Source of the DNA: an uncultured Parabacteroides sp.
GTDB taxonomy: Bacteria; Bacteroidota; Bacteroidia; Bacteroidales; Tannerellaceae
Reading direction: 5' to 3'
DNA: 21,380 nt
NCBI RefSeq assembly: GCF_902493135.1
Contig: NZ_CABUOD010000056.1
Span: 1 to 21,380 of the forward strand
Position 1 is the stretch's first letter. Every line of letters begins with the position of its first letter. Both the position numbers and the translations under genes were made by a program. The notes beneath the pieces were generated by a model that saw only the letters and a list, made by a program, of their open reading frames with translations, had not been told where the DNA came from and made no database searches. This document shows, piece by piece, positions 1-7,200 of this stretch.

Positions 1-1970
1 TCTCTACTCACGGTGCTCGTAAAGGTTTGGCCGATACCGCTTTGAAGACTGCCGATGCTGGTTACCTGACTCGTCGTCTGGTTGACGTATCTCATGATGT
101 GATCATCAACGAAGAAGACTGTGGTACGTTGCGTGGCTTGGTTTGTACGGAATTGAAGAACAATGATGAAGTGATTGCCAGTTTGGGTGAACGTATCTTA
201 GGGCGCGTTTCCGTTCATGATGTCATCCATCCGTTGACAGGCGAAGTAATCGTTCGTGCCGGTGAAGAAATTCGTGAGGATGCTGCCAAGATGATCGAAG
301 ATTCTCCGATCGAAAGCGTTGAAATCCGTTCTGTATTGACTTGTGAATCCAAGAAGGGGGTTTGTGCGAAATGTTATGGTCGTAACTTGGCTACGAACCG
401 CATGGTTCAGAAAGGTGAAGTTGTGGGGGTTATCGCTGCACAGTCAATCGGTGAACCGGGTACTCAGTTGACACTGCGTACATTCCACGTCGGTGGTATC
501 GCATCTAACGTGGCAACAGAAAACAGTATCACTTCTAAATATGACGGTGTTCTGGAAATCGAAGAACTTCGTGCTGTGGATAGCGAAGAAAACGGTAAGA
601 AGTTCCAGGTTGTTGTCAGCCGTTTGGCTGAACTCCGTATTGTCGATCCGACAACGAAGATCGTATTGCTGGCTCACAATATTCCTTATGGTTCCAAATT
701 GTTCTTCAAGAATGGAGATACAATCAAGAAGGGGGATGTTATTATCGAATGGGACCCGTTCAACGCCGTTATCGTATCGGAAGTTTCCGGTAAGATCGAA
801 TTCGAAAGTTTGGTTGAAAATGTTACTTACAATGTTGAAAGTGACGAAACGACCGGCTTGAAAGAAAAGATCATTATCGAATCTAAAGATAAGACAAAAG
901 CTCCGGCTGCCCACATCGTGGATGAAAACGGAAACTATCTGAAGAATTATTCATTGCCGTTGGGTGCTCACGTTGTAAAAGACGAGGGCGATATGGTTAA
1001 GGCTGGTGAAGTTTTGGTCAAGATCCCGCGTGCAGTAAGTAAAGCAGGTGATATTACCGGTGGTTTGCCTCGTGTAACAGAATTATTTGAGGCTCGTAAC
1101 CCATCTAACCCGGCTGTCGTTTCTGAAATCGATGGTGAAGTTGGTTTCGGCAAGATCAAGCGTGGTAACCGTGAAATTACTGTTACATCCAAATTGGGTG
1201 AAGTAAAGAAATATATGGTGCCTCTGTCTAAGCAGTTGCTTGTTCAGGAAAACGACTATATACGTGCCGGTATGCCGCTCTCCGATGGTGCGACTACTCC
1301 GTCTGATATCTTGGCAATCATGGGACCGACAGCTGTTCAGGAATATATCGTAAATGAAATCCAGGACGTATACCGTCTGCAGGGTGTAAAAATTAACGAT
1401 AAGCATTTCGAGGTAATCGTCCGTCAGATGATGCGTAAGGTTGAAATCATCGATCCGGGAGACACTCGCTTCCTGGAACAGCAGGTGGTTGATAAACTGG
1501 AAGTAATGGATGAAAACGACCGTATCTGGGGCAAGAAAGTTGTGACGGATCCGGGAGATTCTCAGACATTGCAGGCGGGTCAGATCGTGACTGTCCGTAA
1601 GTTGAGAGACGAGAACAGCATGCTGAAACGTCGTGACTTGAAATTGGTTGAAGTCCGCGATGCAGTCCCTGCTACGGCTAACCAGATTCTTCAGGGTATC
1701 ACTCGTGCCGCTTTGCAGACAAACAGCTTTATGTCTGCCGCATCTTTCCAGGAAACGACGAAAGTGCTGAACGAAGCAGCTATCAACGGTAAAGTGGATC
1801 GTCTGGAAGGTTTGAAAGAAAACGTTATCTGCGGTCATTTGATCCCTGCCGGTACAGGCCAGCGTGATTTCGACAAGTTGGTTGTCGGTGCTAAAGATGA
1901 GTTCGAACGTATCTTTGCAAATCGTAAGAATGTCGTAGACTTCAATACTATGGACAGAGACGACGAGTAA
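1..1970 (+). CDS. rpoC: RNA polymerase beta' subunit, C-terminal part (5' end outside window)
   Basis: This is the C-terminal ~655 residues of the catalytic beta' subunit of RNA polymerase. The open frame runs into the left edge (first full codon at base 3), so the start lies outside; an internal TTG at 27 is not the start. Counting from base 3, the second zinc site is visible as C40 (EDCGT), C114, C121 and C124 (CESKKGVCAKC). It is followed by the bridge-helix/trigger-loop region with VIAAQSIGEPGTQLTLRTFH (about 144-162), which carries the conserved Arg and His of the trigger loop. The remainder matches the long C-terminal Rpb1 domain 5 region and ends in an acidic tail (DRDDE). No frameshift or stop interrupts it. 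A strong terminator follows 20 bases after the stop, so rpoC closes its transcription unit here. Confidence 0.98.
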   Translation, partial: STHGARKGLADTALKTADAGYLTRRLVDVSHDVIINEEDCGTLRGLVCTELKNNDEVIASLGERILGRVSVHDVIHPLTGEVIVRAGEEIREDAAKMIEDSPIESVEIRSVLTCESKKGVCAKCYGRNLATNRMVQKGEVVGVIAAQSIGEPGTQLTLRTFHVGGIASNVATENSITSKYDGVLEIEELRAVDSEENGKKFQVVVSRLAELRIVDPTTKIVLLAHNIPYGSKLFFKNGDTIKKGDVIIEWDPFNAVIVSEVSGKIEFESLVENVTYNVESDETTGLKEKIIIESKDKTKAPAAHIVDENGNYLKNYSLPLGAHVVKDEGDMVKAGEVLVKIPRAVSKAGDITGGLPRVTELFEARNPSNPAVVSEIDGEVGFGKIKRGNREITVTSKLGEVKKYMVPLSKQLLVQENDYIRAGMPLSDGATTPSDILAIMGPTAVQEYIVNEIQDVYRLQGVKINDKHFEVIVRQMMRKVEIIDPGDTRFLEQQVVDKLEVMDENDRIWGKKVVTDPGDSQTLQAGQIVTVRKLRDENSMLKRRDLKLVEVRDAVPATANQILQGITRAALQTNSFMSAASFQETTKVLNEAAINGKVDRLEGLKENVICGHLIPAGTGQRDFDKLVVGAKDEFERIFANRKNVVDFNTMDRDDE

Positions 1971-1990
1971 ATATGCGAAATAAATAATGA

Positions 1991-2026
1991 GAAGGGTTGC
2001 CGATATTCGGTAGCCCTTTTTTATTT
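1991..2026 (+). terminator. Intrinsic terminator of rpoC
   Basis: The hairpin pairs 1993-2002 (AGGGTTGCCG) with 2008-2017 (CGGTAGCCCT), includes G-U pairs, has a 5-base loop, and is followed directly by a T-rich tract. It sits 20-25 bases after the rpoC stop. Confidence 0.9.
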
Positions 2027-2033
2027 TCCGATA

Positions 2034-2065
2034 TTTGTTTAATAAAATCAGAGTGCTTATATTTG
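2034..2065 (+). promoter_or_regulatory. Bacteroidetes sigma-ABfr-type promoter for the 2098 gene
   Basis: A -33 box TTTG (2034-2037) and a -7 box TATATTTG (2058-2065, consensus TAnnTTTG) are separated by 20 bases. The start codon at 2098 follows with an AT-rich leader of about 25 bases. Confidence 0.75.
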
Positions 2066-2097
2066 TGTATTATCTTGATAATTAAAATAAATCATAT

Positions 2098-2961
2098 ATG
2101 AAAAAAGTTCTACTCTATTTATTAGCCTTTCTGATCTCTACGAATGTGGCTTTTGCCAAACATTCTGATAATGAAATGAATGTGATGTCCTTTAATATCC
2201 GGATGAGTACAAAATCTGACGGGGCTAACTGGTGGGAATACAGAAAAGACCTGGCAGCCAATGTGATCAAGTTTTATGATGTCGATATGTTCGGTGCGCA
2301 AGAAGTCTTGTATAACCAGTTGACGGATTTATTGGATCGTTTGCCGGACTATGGCTATGTCGGGGTGGGACGTGAAGATGGCAAGACGAAGGGTGAATAT
2401 TCTCCTATCTTTTACAGAAAGGACCGTTTCTCTGTTGTCAAAAGTGGCAATTTCTGGTTGGCGGAAGATATGAATGCCGTGGGCAAAAAAGGTTGGGATG
2501 CCGCTTGTGAGCGTGTTGCGACTTGGGCGATATTCAAGGATAAGGAATCCGGAAAAAAGTTTTTCTTTCTGAATACCCATTTGGACCACATGGGGCAGGT
2601 GGCTCGTCATGAAGGGGCTTCCTTAGTCTTAGAGCAGGTAAAGCAGCTTGCCGGAAATCTTCCGGTGATTGTTACGGGCGACTTTAATGCTGTTCCGACC
2701 GATGATCCAATCAAAGTTTTAACAGATGAAAAAGATCCGCGCCATTTGACGCATTCCCGTACATTGGCTCCTTTGCGTTACGGCCCTGAATGGACTTTCC
2801 ACGATTATGGACGTATTCCTCTGGACAAACGTGTATGGATTGATTATATCTTTGTAAAAGGTAATATCGAAGTGCTTCGACATGGTGTTTTGACTGAAAG
2901 TCTGGGTAACTTGTATCCTTCAGACCATTGTCCTGTTATATCGAGAATGCTTGTCCAGTAA
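2098..2961 (+). CDS. Secreted endonuclease/exonuclease/phosphatase-family protein
   Basis: This is a 287-residue protein of the DNase I-like EEP fold, which cleaves phosphodiester or phosphomonoester bonds using a divalent metal. It has a signal peptide (residues 1-20, cleavage near AFA-K), so it acts in the periplasm or on the surface. The family's metal and catalytic positions can be followed: MSFNIR with N33, AQEV with E69, NTHLDH with H161, TGDFNAVP with D195 and N197, IDYIF with D249, and the terminal SDHCPV with D276/H277. Nothing is visibly missing, so it should be active. The sequence does not distinguish nuclease from phosphatase or phosphodiesterase; secreted Bacteroidales members often act on small phosphorylated substrates. 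The stop is 5 bases before the start of the AraC-type regulator, so the two are probably co-transcribed. Confidence 0.9.
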   Translation: MKKVLLYLLAFLISTNVAFAKHSDNEMNVMSFNIRMSTKSDGANWWEYRKDLAANVIKFYDVDMFGAQEVLYNQLTDLLDRLPDYGYVGVGREDGKTKGEYSPIFYRKDRFSVVKSGNFWLAEDMNAVGKKGWDAACERVATWAIFKDKESGKKFFFLNTHLDHMGQVARHEGASLVLEQVKQLAGNLPVIVTGDFNAVPTDDPIKVLTDEKDPRHLTHSRTLAPLRYGPEWTFHDYGRIPLDKRVWIDYIFVKGNIEVLRHGVLTESLGNLYPSDHCPVISRMLVQ

Positions 2962-2966
2962 GTGCT

Positions 2967-3848
2967 ATGGGTTCCGTAGATGTATTAAGAGAAATTACGC
3001 CGCTTTCACCGGAAGACTGTTTTCTTGTGATGCAGCGGCCTAAACGTAGTTTTTCCTATCCGCTTCATGTGCATCCGGAATTTGAACTGAACTATTTGGA
3101 GAATGCCGGTGGCGCGATCCGAATCGTCGGTGATTCGGTGGAGGAGATGGAAGATCTTGACCTGTTATTGGTTGCAGGAGGAGCCAAGCATGCTTATTCA
3201 AATCACAAATGTCTGAGTACGGATATTTTGGAAATTACAATTCAGTTCCATGCCTCTCTTTTCGATAGTTTTATCAACAAGCGTCATTTCAAGACCATAA
3301 AGGATATGTTTGAGAAAGCTTCATGCGGTCTTGTTTTTAGTCATGAAATGATTTTGCGTATTCAACCTGAATTGAAAAAGCTATCGAGTGATAAGCCAGA
3401 TTCATTTCACAATTTATTACGTTTGATAGAAATACTCAAGACTTTGTCATTAGATGAAAAGGCACGCAAGTTAAACGCTGTCAATACTGTAGAAAACTTT
3501 AGCAATATAGATAACGACCGCCTGGATACGATCATGTTGTTTTTGCATGAAAATTATCAGCGTCCGGTTTTATTGTCCGAACTTGCTTCGTTAATAAATA
3601 TGAGCGAAGCGTCGCTTACCCGGTTTTTGAAAAAGTGGACGGGAAAAACTTTTATCGACAATTTGAATGACATTCGTATAGCTGAAGCGGTTTGCCGACT
3701 GATCGACACAAGTGATACAATAGCAGAAATATGTTATAAATCCGGTTTTAATAACTTATCGAATTTCAATCGGGCTTTTAAGCGACGAAAAGGTAATACA
3801 CCTACCGAATATCGTGAAAAATATGCACGTACTCGTTTTAGGGTTTGA
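2967..3848 (+). CDS. AraC-family transcriptional regulator with N-terminal cupin domain
   Basis: This is a 293-residue DNA-binding regulator. The N-terminal half has a cupin-like sensor segment (SYPLHVHPEFELNYL, about residues 30-43). The C-terminal ~95 residues are the double helix-turn-helix: first HTH at LLSELASLINMSEASLTRFLK, second around DTIAEICYKSGFNNLSNFNRAFK, then the usual NTPTEYREKY ending. The frame is open upstream to an ATG at 2928 inside the preceding gene, but the ATG at 2967 is preferred because it follows that gene's stop directly and precedes the first conserved sequence. It is likely translated from the same mRNA as the upstream EEP protein. The effector is unknown. A palindrome and a promoter just downstream (3902-3956) could be a target, but this is only a guess from proximity. 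Confidence 0.92.
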   Translation: MGSVDVLREITPLSPEDCFLVMQRPKRSFSYPLHVHPEFELNYLENAGGAIRIVGDSVEEMEDLDLLLVAGGAKHAYSNHKCLSTDILEITIQFHASLFDSFINKRHFKTIKDMFEKASCGLVFSHEMILRIQPELKKLSSDKPDSFHNLLRLIEILKTLSLDEKARKLNAVNTVENFSNIDNDRLDTIMLFLHENYQRPVLLSELASLINMSEASLTRFLKKWTGKTFIDNLNDIRIAEAVCRLIDTSDTIAEICYKSGFNNLSNFNRAFKRRKGNTPTEYREKYARTRFRV

Positions 3849-3901
3849 AACATGATTTTAAACTAATTCACAGAAGTGATAAATTATCCGTGACGGAATA
3901 G

Positions 3902-3916
3902 TATCATATAATGATA
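3902..3916. promoter_or_regulatory. Candidate operator palindrome
   Basis: TATCAT-ATA-ATGATA forms 6-base inverted arms around a 3-base centre, 8 bases upstream of the -33 box of the next promoter. The position suits an activator or repressor site, and the neighbouring AraC-type gene is the obvious candidate partner. The AT-rich context makes chance possible. Confidence 0.3.
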
Positions 3917-3924
3917 AAATAGTA

Positions 3925-3956
3925 TTTGGTGGTTAATTGCATGAGGCATATCTTTG
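3925..3956 (+). promoter_or_regulatory. Consensus promoter facing a non-coding stretch
   Basis: TTTG (3925-3928), a 20-base spacer and TATCTTTG (3949-3956) match the Bacteroidetes -33/-7 consensus. No gene of normal length starts within the next 200 bases. Transcription should begin near 3963 and run to the terminator at 4088-4119. Confidence 0.7.
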
Positions 3957-3962
3957 TAATGT

Positions 3963-4120
3963 TGAATAAACAATGAAATTACTAAGACGAATAGCCTTAG
4001 TTTAAGCGTCGAGATTATAAAATATTAAACACAATAAGGTATTTTTTTTACATTGGTCTAAAGAATTGAGAATTAAAAACACAACTGAAAAAGGGCTGCC
4101 TGTGAAGGTGGCCCTTTTTA
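3963..4120 (+). ncRNA. Candidate small RNA (about 155-160 nt) between promoter and terminator
   Basis: The 337-base gap between the AraC-type gene and the DUF3467 gene holds a consensus promoter (3925-3956) and a strong intrinsic terminator (4088-4119), with no convincing protein gene between them. The predicted transcript has a 5' hairpin (ACTAAG 3981-3986 with CTTAGT 3996-4001), an unstructured AT-rich middle, and the terminator stem. A 10-codon frame is present at 3973-4005 (MKLLRRIALV, then stop), so a short leader peptide or the relic of a lost gene is an alternative. It does not resemble tmRNA, SRP RNA, RNase P RNA or the 6S closing-stem layout. The DUF3467 gene has its own promoter-like motif, so this transcript need not be its leader. 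Confidence 0.45.
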
Positions 4121-4124
4121 TTTG
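4088..4124 (+). terminator. Strong intrinsic terminator of the candidate small RNA
   Basis: Arms 4088-4100 (AAAAAGGGCTGCC) and 4107-4119 (GGTGGCCCTTTTT) form a 13-pair stem with two G-U pairs around a 6-base loop. The descending arm ends in T5, followed by ATTT. Confidence 0.9.
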
Positions 4125-4154
4125 AGACTATTCCGATTTTAATACGTATATTTG
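4121..4154 (+). promoter_or_regulatory. Probable promoter of the DUF3467 gene
   Basis: TTTG (4121-4124) and TATATTTG (4147-4154) lie 22 bases apart, slightly longer than the usual spacing. The start codon at 4186 follows at a normal distance. Confidence 0.55.
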
Positions 4155-4185
4155 TCTTAGAATATTTATTATCAAATATAGAAAT

Positions 4186-4494
4186 ATGGAAAACAACAAA
4201 CCGACAAATGAGATTCAGGTAGAGCTGTCAGAAGAGATGGCTCAGGGAACGTATGCAAATCTGGCAATTATATCACATTCTTCATCCGAGTTCATCTTGG
4301 ATTTTATCCGTGTTGTGCCGGGTGCACCGAAAGCAAAGGTGAAAAGCCGCGTTATTCTGACTCCGGACAATGCAAAACGACTTTTGTTCGCTTTGCAGGA
4401 TAATCTGGCGAAGTTTGAAGAACAAGCGAATGGTAAGACTGCCAAGTTTGAAGATTTTGTTCCTCCTATCGGAGGTGTGAAAGGGGAAGCCTGA
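4186..4494 (+). CDS. DUF3467 domain-containing protein
   Basis: This is a 102-residue soluble protein that is nearly all one DUF3467 domain, a small conserved family of unknown function found across Bacteroidales, often near rpoC. Recognisable parts are QVELSEEMAQGTYANLAIISHS at the N-terminus, the central SEFILDFIRVVPGAPKAKVKSRVILTP, and an amphipathic helix NAKRLLFALQDNLAKFEEQ. There is no signal peptide or membrane segment, so it is cytoplasmic. It is framed by its own promoter-like motif and a strong terminator, so it is probably a one-gene unit. The conserved location suggests a housekeeping role, but none can be assigned. Confidence 0.93.
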   Translation: MENNKPTNEIQVELSEEMAQGTYANLAIISHSSSEFILDFIRVVPGAPKAKVKSRVILTPDNAKRLLFALQDNLAKFEEQANGKTAKFEDFVPPIGGVKGEA

Positions 4495-4510
4495 TTCCCG
4501 GACAGAAAAT

Positions 4511-4542
4511 AAAAAAGGTCGCTCAGAGGAGCGGCCTTTTTT
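4511..4542. terminator. Bidirectional terminator between DUF3467 gene and small membrane protein gene
   Basis: Arms 4511-4523 (AAAAAAGGTCGCT) and 4530-4542 (AGCGGCCTTTTTT) form a 13-pair stem around CAGAGG. The A-run on one side and T-run on the other allow termination in both directions, which fits the convergent genes ending at 4494 (+) and 4559 (-). Confidence 0.88.
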
Positions 4543-4558
4543 ATTTGTAAGTGTGTAA

Positions 4559-4729
4559 TTATCCGAGTCTCTTGTTTATAACGATATGACCGATATAACC
4601 CAGAATAATGACTCCTAAACCGGTAAGAAGAATAGTATTTGACAATCCTCCGTTAATTGCCGGTACAGCCAAAATGATAACACCGATAAGGAGTACGATT
4701 ACCCCCAGATTTTTCAATAATTCGTTCAT
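4559..4729 (-). CDS. Small two-helix inner-membrane protein (56 residues)
   Basis: The minus strand from ATG at 4729 to TAA at 4559 encodes 56 residues beginning MNELLKNLGVIVLLIG and ending HIVINKRLG. Two hydrophobic helices are clear: about residues 9-24 (GVIVLLIGVIILAVPA) and 32-51 (TILLTGLGVIILGYIGHIVI), joined by a short INGGLSN turn, with a basic tail. That is the profile of a small integral membrane protein. No function can be assigned. Support comes from the clean hydrophobicity pattern, a promoter-like motif upstream (4768-4797, minus strand) and a terminator 17 bases beyond its stop. The opposite-strand frame over this region lacks protein-like character. Similar short two-helix proteins are commonly annotated as hypothetical in Bacteroidales. 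Confidence 0.82.
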   Translation of the reverse strand: MNELLKNLGVIVLLIGVIILAVPAINGGLSNTILLTGLGVIILGYIGHIVINKRLG

Positions 4730-4767
4730 GGTGATAGATATGTTTATATATTATTATTTTTCTACCG

Positions 4768-4797
4768 CAAATAAAGCAATAATAACCCGATTGCAAA
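4768..4797 (-). promoter_or_regulatory. Probable promoter of the 56-residue membrane protein gene
   Basis: Read on the minus strand, TTTG (4797-4794) and TTTATTTG (4775-4768, one mismatch to TAnnTTTG) are 18 bases apart, about 40 bases upstream of the start codon. Confidence 0.5.
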
Positions 4798-4840
4798 AAT
4801 ATTTTGGGACAAAAATGATGAAACCATTGAATTTAGCTTT

Positions 4841-4848
4841 TATATTTG
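4841..4848 (+). promoter_or_regulatory. -7 element of the acyltransferase promoter
   Basis: TATATTTG matches TAnnTTTG exactly and lies 19 bases before the start codon at 4868, implying a very short leader. No TTTG -33 box is present at the right distance. Confidence 0.5.
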
Positions 4849-4867
4849 TGAAATAATACAGTTATAT

Positions 4868-5605
4868 ATGCTACGAATACTTTATATGCTCTATTTATGG
4901 CTGTTTGTGGTTCCTGTTTTTGTGGTATTGACCATACTGACAGCCCTTACGGTTATTGTTGGTTGCCTGTTAGGCGGGGAAAGAATATTTGCTTATTATC
5001 CGGGAATGATCTGGTCATGGCTGACCTGCCATTTGGCCCTTTGTCCGGTGAAGGTGAAAGGCCGGGAAAATATAGACCGGAAGAAATCGTACGTCTTTGT
5101 AGCCAACCATCAGGGGGCTTTTGATATCTTCCTTATATATGGTTTTTTAGGTGTTCCGATCAAGTGGGTGATGAAAGCCGGCATCGCTAAGATCCCGTTT
5201 GTGGGCGCTGCTTGCCGGGCAGCCGGTTTTATCTTCGTCGATAATTCGACACCGAAAGCTGCTGCCCGCAGCGTGTTGGAGGCAGAACGCAGCCTGAAGA
5301 ACGGAGCGTCGGTGGTGGTATTTCCGGAAGGTTCACGTACTTATGACGGAAAGATGATCCGTTTTAAAAAAGGAGCTTACCAGATGGCAGCCGACCAGCA
5401 TTTGCCGATTGTCCCGATCACCTTGAACGGACCTTTTGACGTATTGCCGATCGGTTCGTTGAATATTCACCGGCACAAGATGGAAATGGTCATTCACCCG
5501 CCTATCCAGACCGAAGGGATAGATGCTTCCCATAAAGGATTGCAACAGATGGCAGATAAAACACAAGACATCATTGCGTCGGCCTTATGGGAGCAATATA
5601 AATAA
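4868..5605 (+). CDS. plsC: 1-acyl-sn-glycerol-3-phosphate acyltransferase (PlsC family)
   Basis: This 245-residue protein has the length expected for the family that transfers an acyl chain to the sn-2 position of lysophosphatidic acid, giving phosphatidic acid at the inner membrane. The N-terminus (about 5-36) is strongly hydrophobic and anchors it. The acyltransferase signature NHxxxxD is N80-H81-QGAF-D86, where His and Asp form the catalytic dyad. The second signature, FPEGSRT, is at 152-158 and binds the glycerol phosphate. Further family landmarks are the lysine/glycine stretch around WVMKAGIAKIPFVG and the VPITLNGPFDVLP region. It stands alone on the plus strand and converges tail-to-tail, with only one base between stops, on the Wzi-like gene. 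Bacteroidales carry several paralogues (including lipid A and ornithine-lipid relatives), so the exact acceptor is less certain than the family. Confidence 0.9.
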   Translation: MLRILYMLYLWLFVVPVFVVLTILTALTVIVGCLLGGERIFAYYPGMIWSWLTCHLALCPVKVKGRENIDRKKSYVFVANHQGAFDIFLIYGFLGVPIKWVMKAGIAKIPFVGAACRAAGFIFVDNSTPKAAARSVLEAERSLKNGASVVVFPEGSRTYDGKMIRFKKGAYQMAADQHLPIVPITLNGPFDVLPIGSLNIHRHKMEMVIHPPIQTEGIDASHKGLQQMADKTQDIIASALWEQYK

Positions 5606-5606
5606 T

Positions 5607-7088
5607 CTATTTCCAGGATTTTAAAATGCCGCGTTTGCAGACGCTCAGGCTGAATCCTACATTGTCTCCATAGAGTGAACCTGCATCAGCGGCTACGGCT
5701 CCTGTGAATTCCCAACCTTGCAGGCGTGGATGGCGATATTTGACTTCCACCTGTCCGGAGTTGCTTCTTTTGTTATTCAGGAATGGGGCGTAAGGTGTTC
5801 CCCAACTATTCATGAGCGTGTATCTGAGACGATAGGAAACCATAGGCGACAGGTCTCCTTCAAAAGCCAGATGCCAGGCACGGACACGTGTATTCTTGAA
5901 ATCCACATCCCCGTTCGTATTATATTGCGGTGAAGTCAGAAGAGGGGAGCCTATCCCATGTCCGAAATAAGAAGAGCCGGTTTTATATTCCCCGTTATTA
6001 TAGTAATCATCCCCACCACCACCGGGGCCTTGGTATTTATCATGATCGAAAATAATAAAATGGAACGGTCCGCTCTGATTGCGGGTAATCAGATATTCCG
6101 TTACGACCTTCCGCAACCAGGGGAAATGGGGCAGGTCCAACTGTACTCCCCAAAGTCCGTCTGTCCCGTTCCCGAATATCATTCCGGATTTGTCTTCGAA
6201 ATAATGCTGATGATAAGCAGCCAGTTTCCAGTTCGGCATCGTATATTCCAGTTTGAAATCGTACGAACCGAAATGATTGCCAAGCACATTGATCTGGTCT
6301 GACAGAGTAGCATCATCTCCGCCTTCGCTACCACAAATTACCCGGATAAAATCCTTCAGCGAATGAGGTTGTACGCCTACTTTCGGATTGCTGGATGTTC
6401 CACCCCATTGCGCCCAATGTTGCACGCCGATAATACCGGAAAGCGGGAAATCGCTTTGCGTGTCCTTGATGCGGACATAAAAAGATTTATGATGCCAAAG
6501 GACATTCTTCACATAGGTTTGTTCCCCATTGGAAAAATCTTCCAGATATTTGGTATCGAAAGATTTGCCTACCGCAAAATCTCCCTTCACCTGCATCCAA
6601 CCCTTTGTGAGCGGTACGACGGTGAACTCCGGCATACTCAGTTTTATTTCCGGGATCGGGCGGGCGTTGGGAGAGAGGACCATGTCGCCTGAACTAAGGG
6701 AGTGATCCCAAAGCGAATGCCGGTTTTCTTTGCTTCCCACACTCAGAAGCATACTTTTATATCCCAACTCGGCATATATCTGCTGGATAAACACATTACG
6801 GTAACGGGGTACGGCTGCGACCAGATCCAGCCCTACACTCCAGCGGAATCCCTTTCCAAAATATTGCTGATGAAATACTCCGGCGTTGAGATAACCGTTG
6901 TTGGCATCCAGGGGAACCATCCCGTACCGGTTGCTCACCATCCAGAATGGAGTGGTCGATCCGCTGCTGACCGATCCGAAAACTTCGGCTTTATATGAGG
7001 TTGCTTCTTCTACTTCTTCCGTCTGTGCAAAAGTATCTGCAGCATGGAGAAGAGCGGCAACTGCAATGATTGTCTGTAAGGCTTTCAT
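5607..7088 (-). CDS. Wzi-like outer-membrane barrel protein (capsule assembly Wzi family)
   Basis: This is a 493-residue protein with a signal peptide (about 1-21, ending TFA-Q). It has the alternating aromatic, glycine-rich beta-strand pattern of an outer-membrane barrel, ending near a short strand rich in aromatic and basic residues. The opening SYKAEVFGSVSSGSTTPFWM...NRYGMVP and the later RPIPEIKLSMPEF and KGWMQVKGDFA are typical of the Bacteroidetes 'capsule assembly Wzi' family (named after E. coli Wzi, an outer-membrane lectin anchoring capsule). Whether this member binds capsule is unproven; many Bacteroidales carry it away from capsule loci, as here. Its stop lies one base from the stop of the acyltransferase, with no terminator between them, so the transcripts may overlap at their 3' ends. 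A TACCTTTG -7 motif precedes it at 7117-7110. Confidence 0.82.
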   Translation of the reverse strand: MKALQTIIAVAALLHAADTFAQTEEVEEATSYKAEVFGSVSSGSTTPFWMVSNRYGMVPLDANNGYLNAGVFHQQYFGKGFRWSVGLDLVAAVPRYRNVFIQQIYAELGYKSMLLSVGSKENRHSLWDHSLSSGDMVLSPNARPIPEIKLSMPEFTVVPLTKGWMQVKGDFAVGKSFDTKYLEDFSNGEQTYVKNVLWHHKSFYVRIKDTQSDFPLSGIIGVQHWAQWGGTSSNPKVGVQPHSLKDFIRVICGSEGGDDATLSDQINVLGNHFGSYDFKLEYTMPNWKLAAYHQHYFEDKSGMIFGNGTDGLWGVQLDLPHFPWLRKVVTEYLITRNQSGPFHFIIFDHDKYQGPGGGGDDYYNNGEYKTGSSYFGHGIGSPLLTSPQYNTNGDVDFKNTRVRAWHLAFEGDLSPMVSYRLRYTLMNSWGTPYAPFLNNKRSNSGQVEVKYRHPRLQGWEFTGAVAADAGSLYGDNVGFSLSVCKRGILKSWK

Positions 7089-7109
7089 TCCATATTTGTT
7101 TTAACCGGA

Positions 7110-7117
7110 CAAAGGTA
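7110..7117 (-). promoter_or_regulatory. -7 element upstream of the Wzi-like gene
   Basis: The minus strand reads TACCTTTG, an exact TAnnTTTG match, 22 bases before the start codon. No clear -33 TTTG box is seen at the expected distance. Confidence 0.5.
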
Positions 7118-7166
7118 AGGATTAAAACTTACCGACCGATATCTCATTTCGAAAAGAAGTATAAGC

Positions 7167-7191
7167 ATTCTGAAAATACAAATATCAGAAT
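7167..7191 (-). terminator. Possible weak terminator after the alpha/beta hydrolase gene
   Basis: ATTCTGA (7167-7173) pairs with TCAGAAT (7185-7191) around an 11-base AT-rich loop, starting 10 bases past the minus-strand stop. The stem is short and AT-rich and no clean T-run follows. Confidence 0.3.
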
Positions 7192-7200
7192 AATCAATGT

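Noticed and set aside
1083..1838. Minus-strand open frame of 251 codons opposite rpoC
   Set aside because: It is the antisense shadow of conserved rpoC sequence, with no promoter or domain.
3963..4120. 6S RNA, tmRNA, SRP RNA or RNase P RNA
   Set aside because: There is no long closing stem joining the ends and no recognisable conserved core of these RNAs.
4608..4856. Plus-strand open frame of 82 codons
   Set aside because: It overlaps the better-supported 56-residue membrane protein on the minus strand and lacks protein-like character; its end runs through AT-rich promoter DNA.
5607..7088. Part of a capsule biosynthesis locus because of the Wzi-like family
   Set aside because: No glycosyltransferase, Wzx/Wzy or export genes lie nearby; the family name alone does not establish a capsule role.
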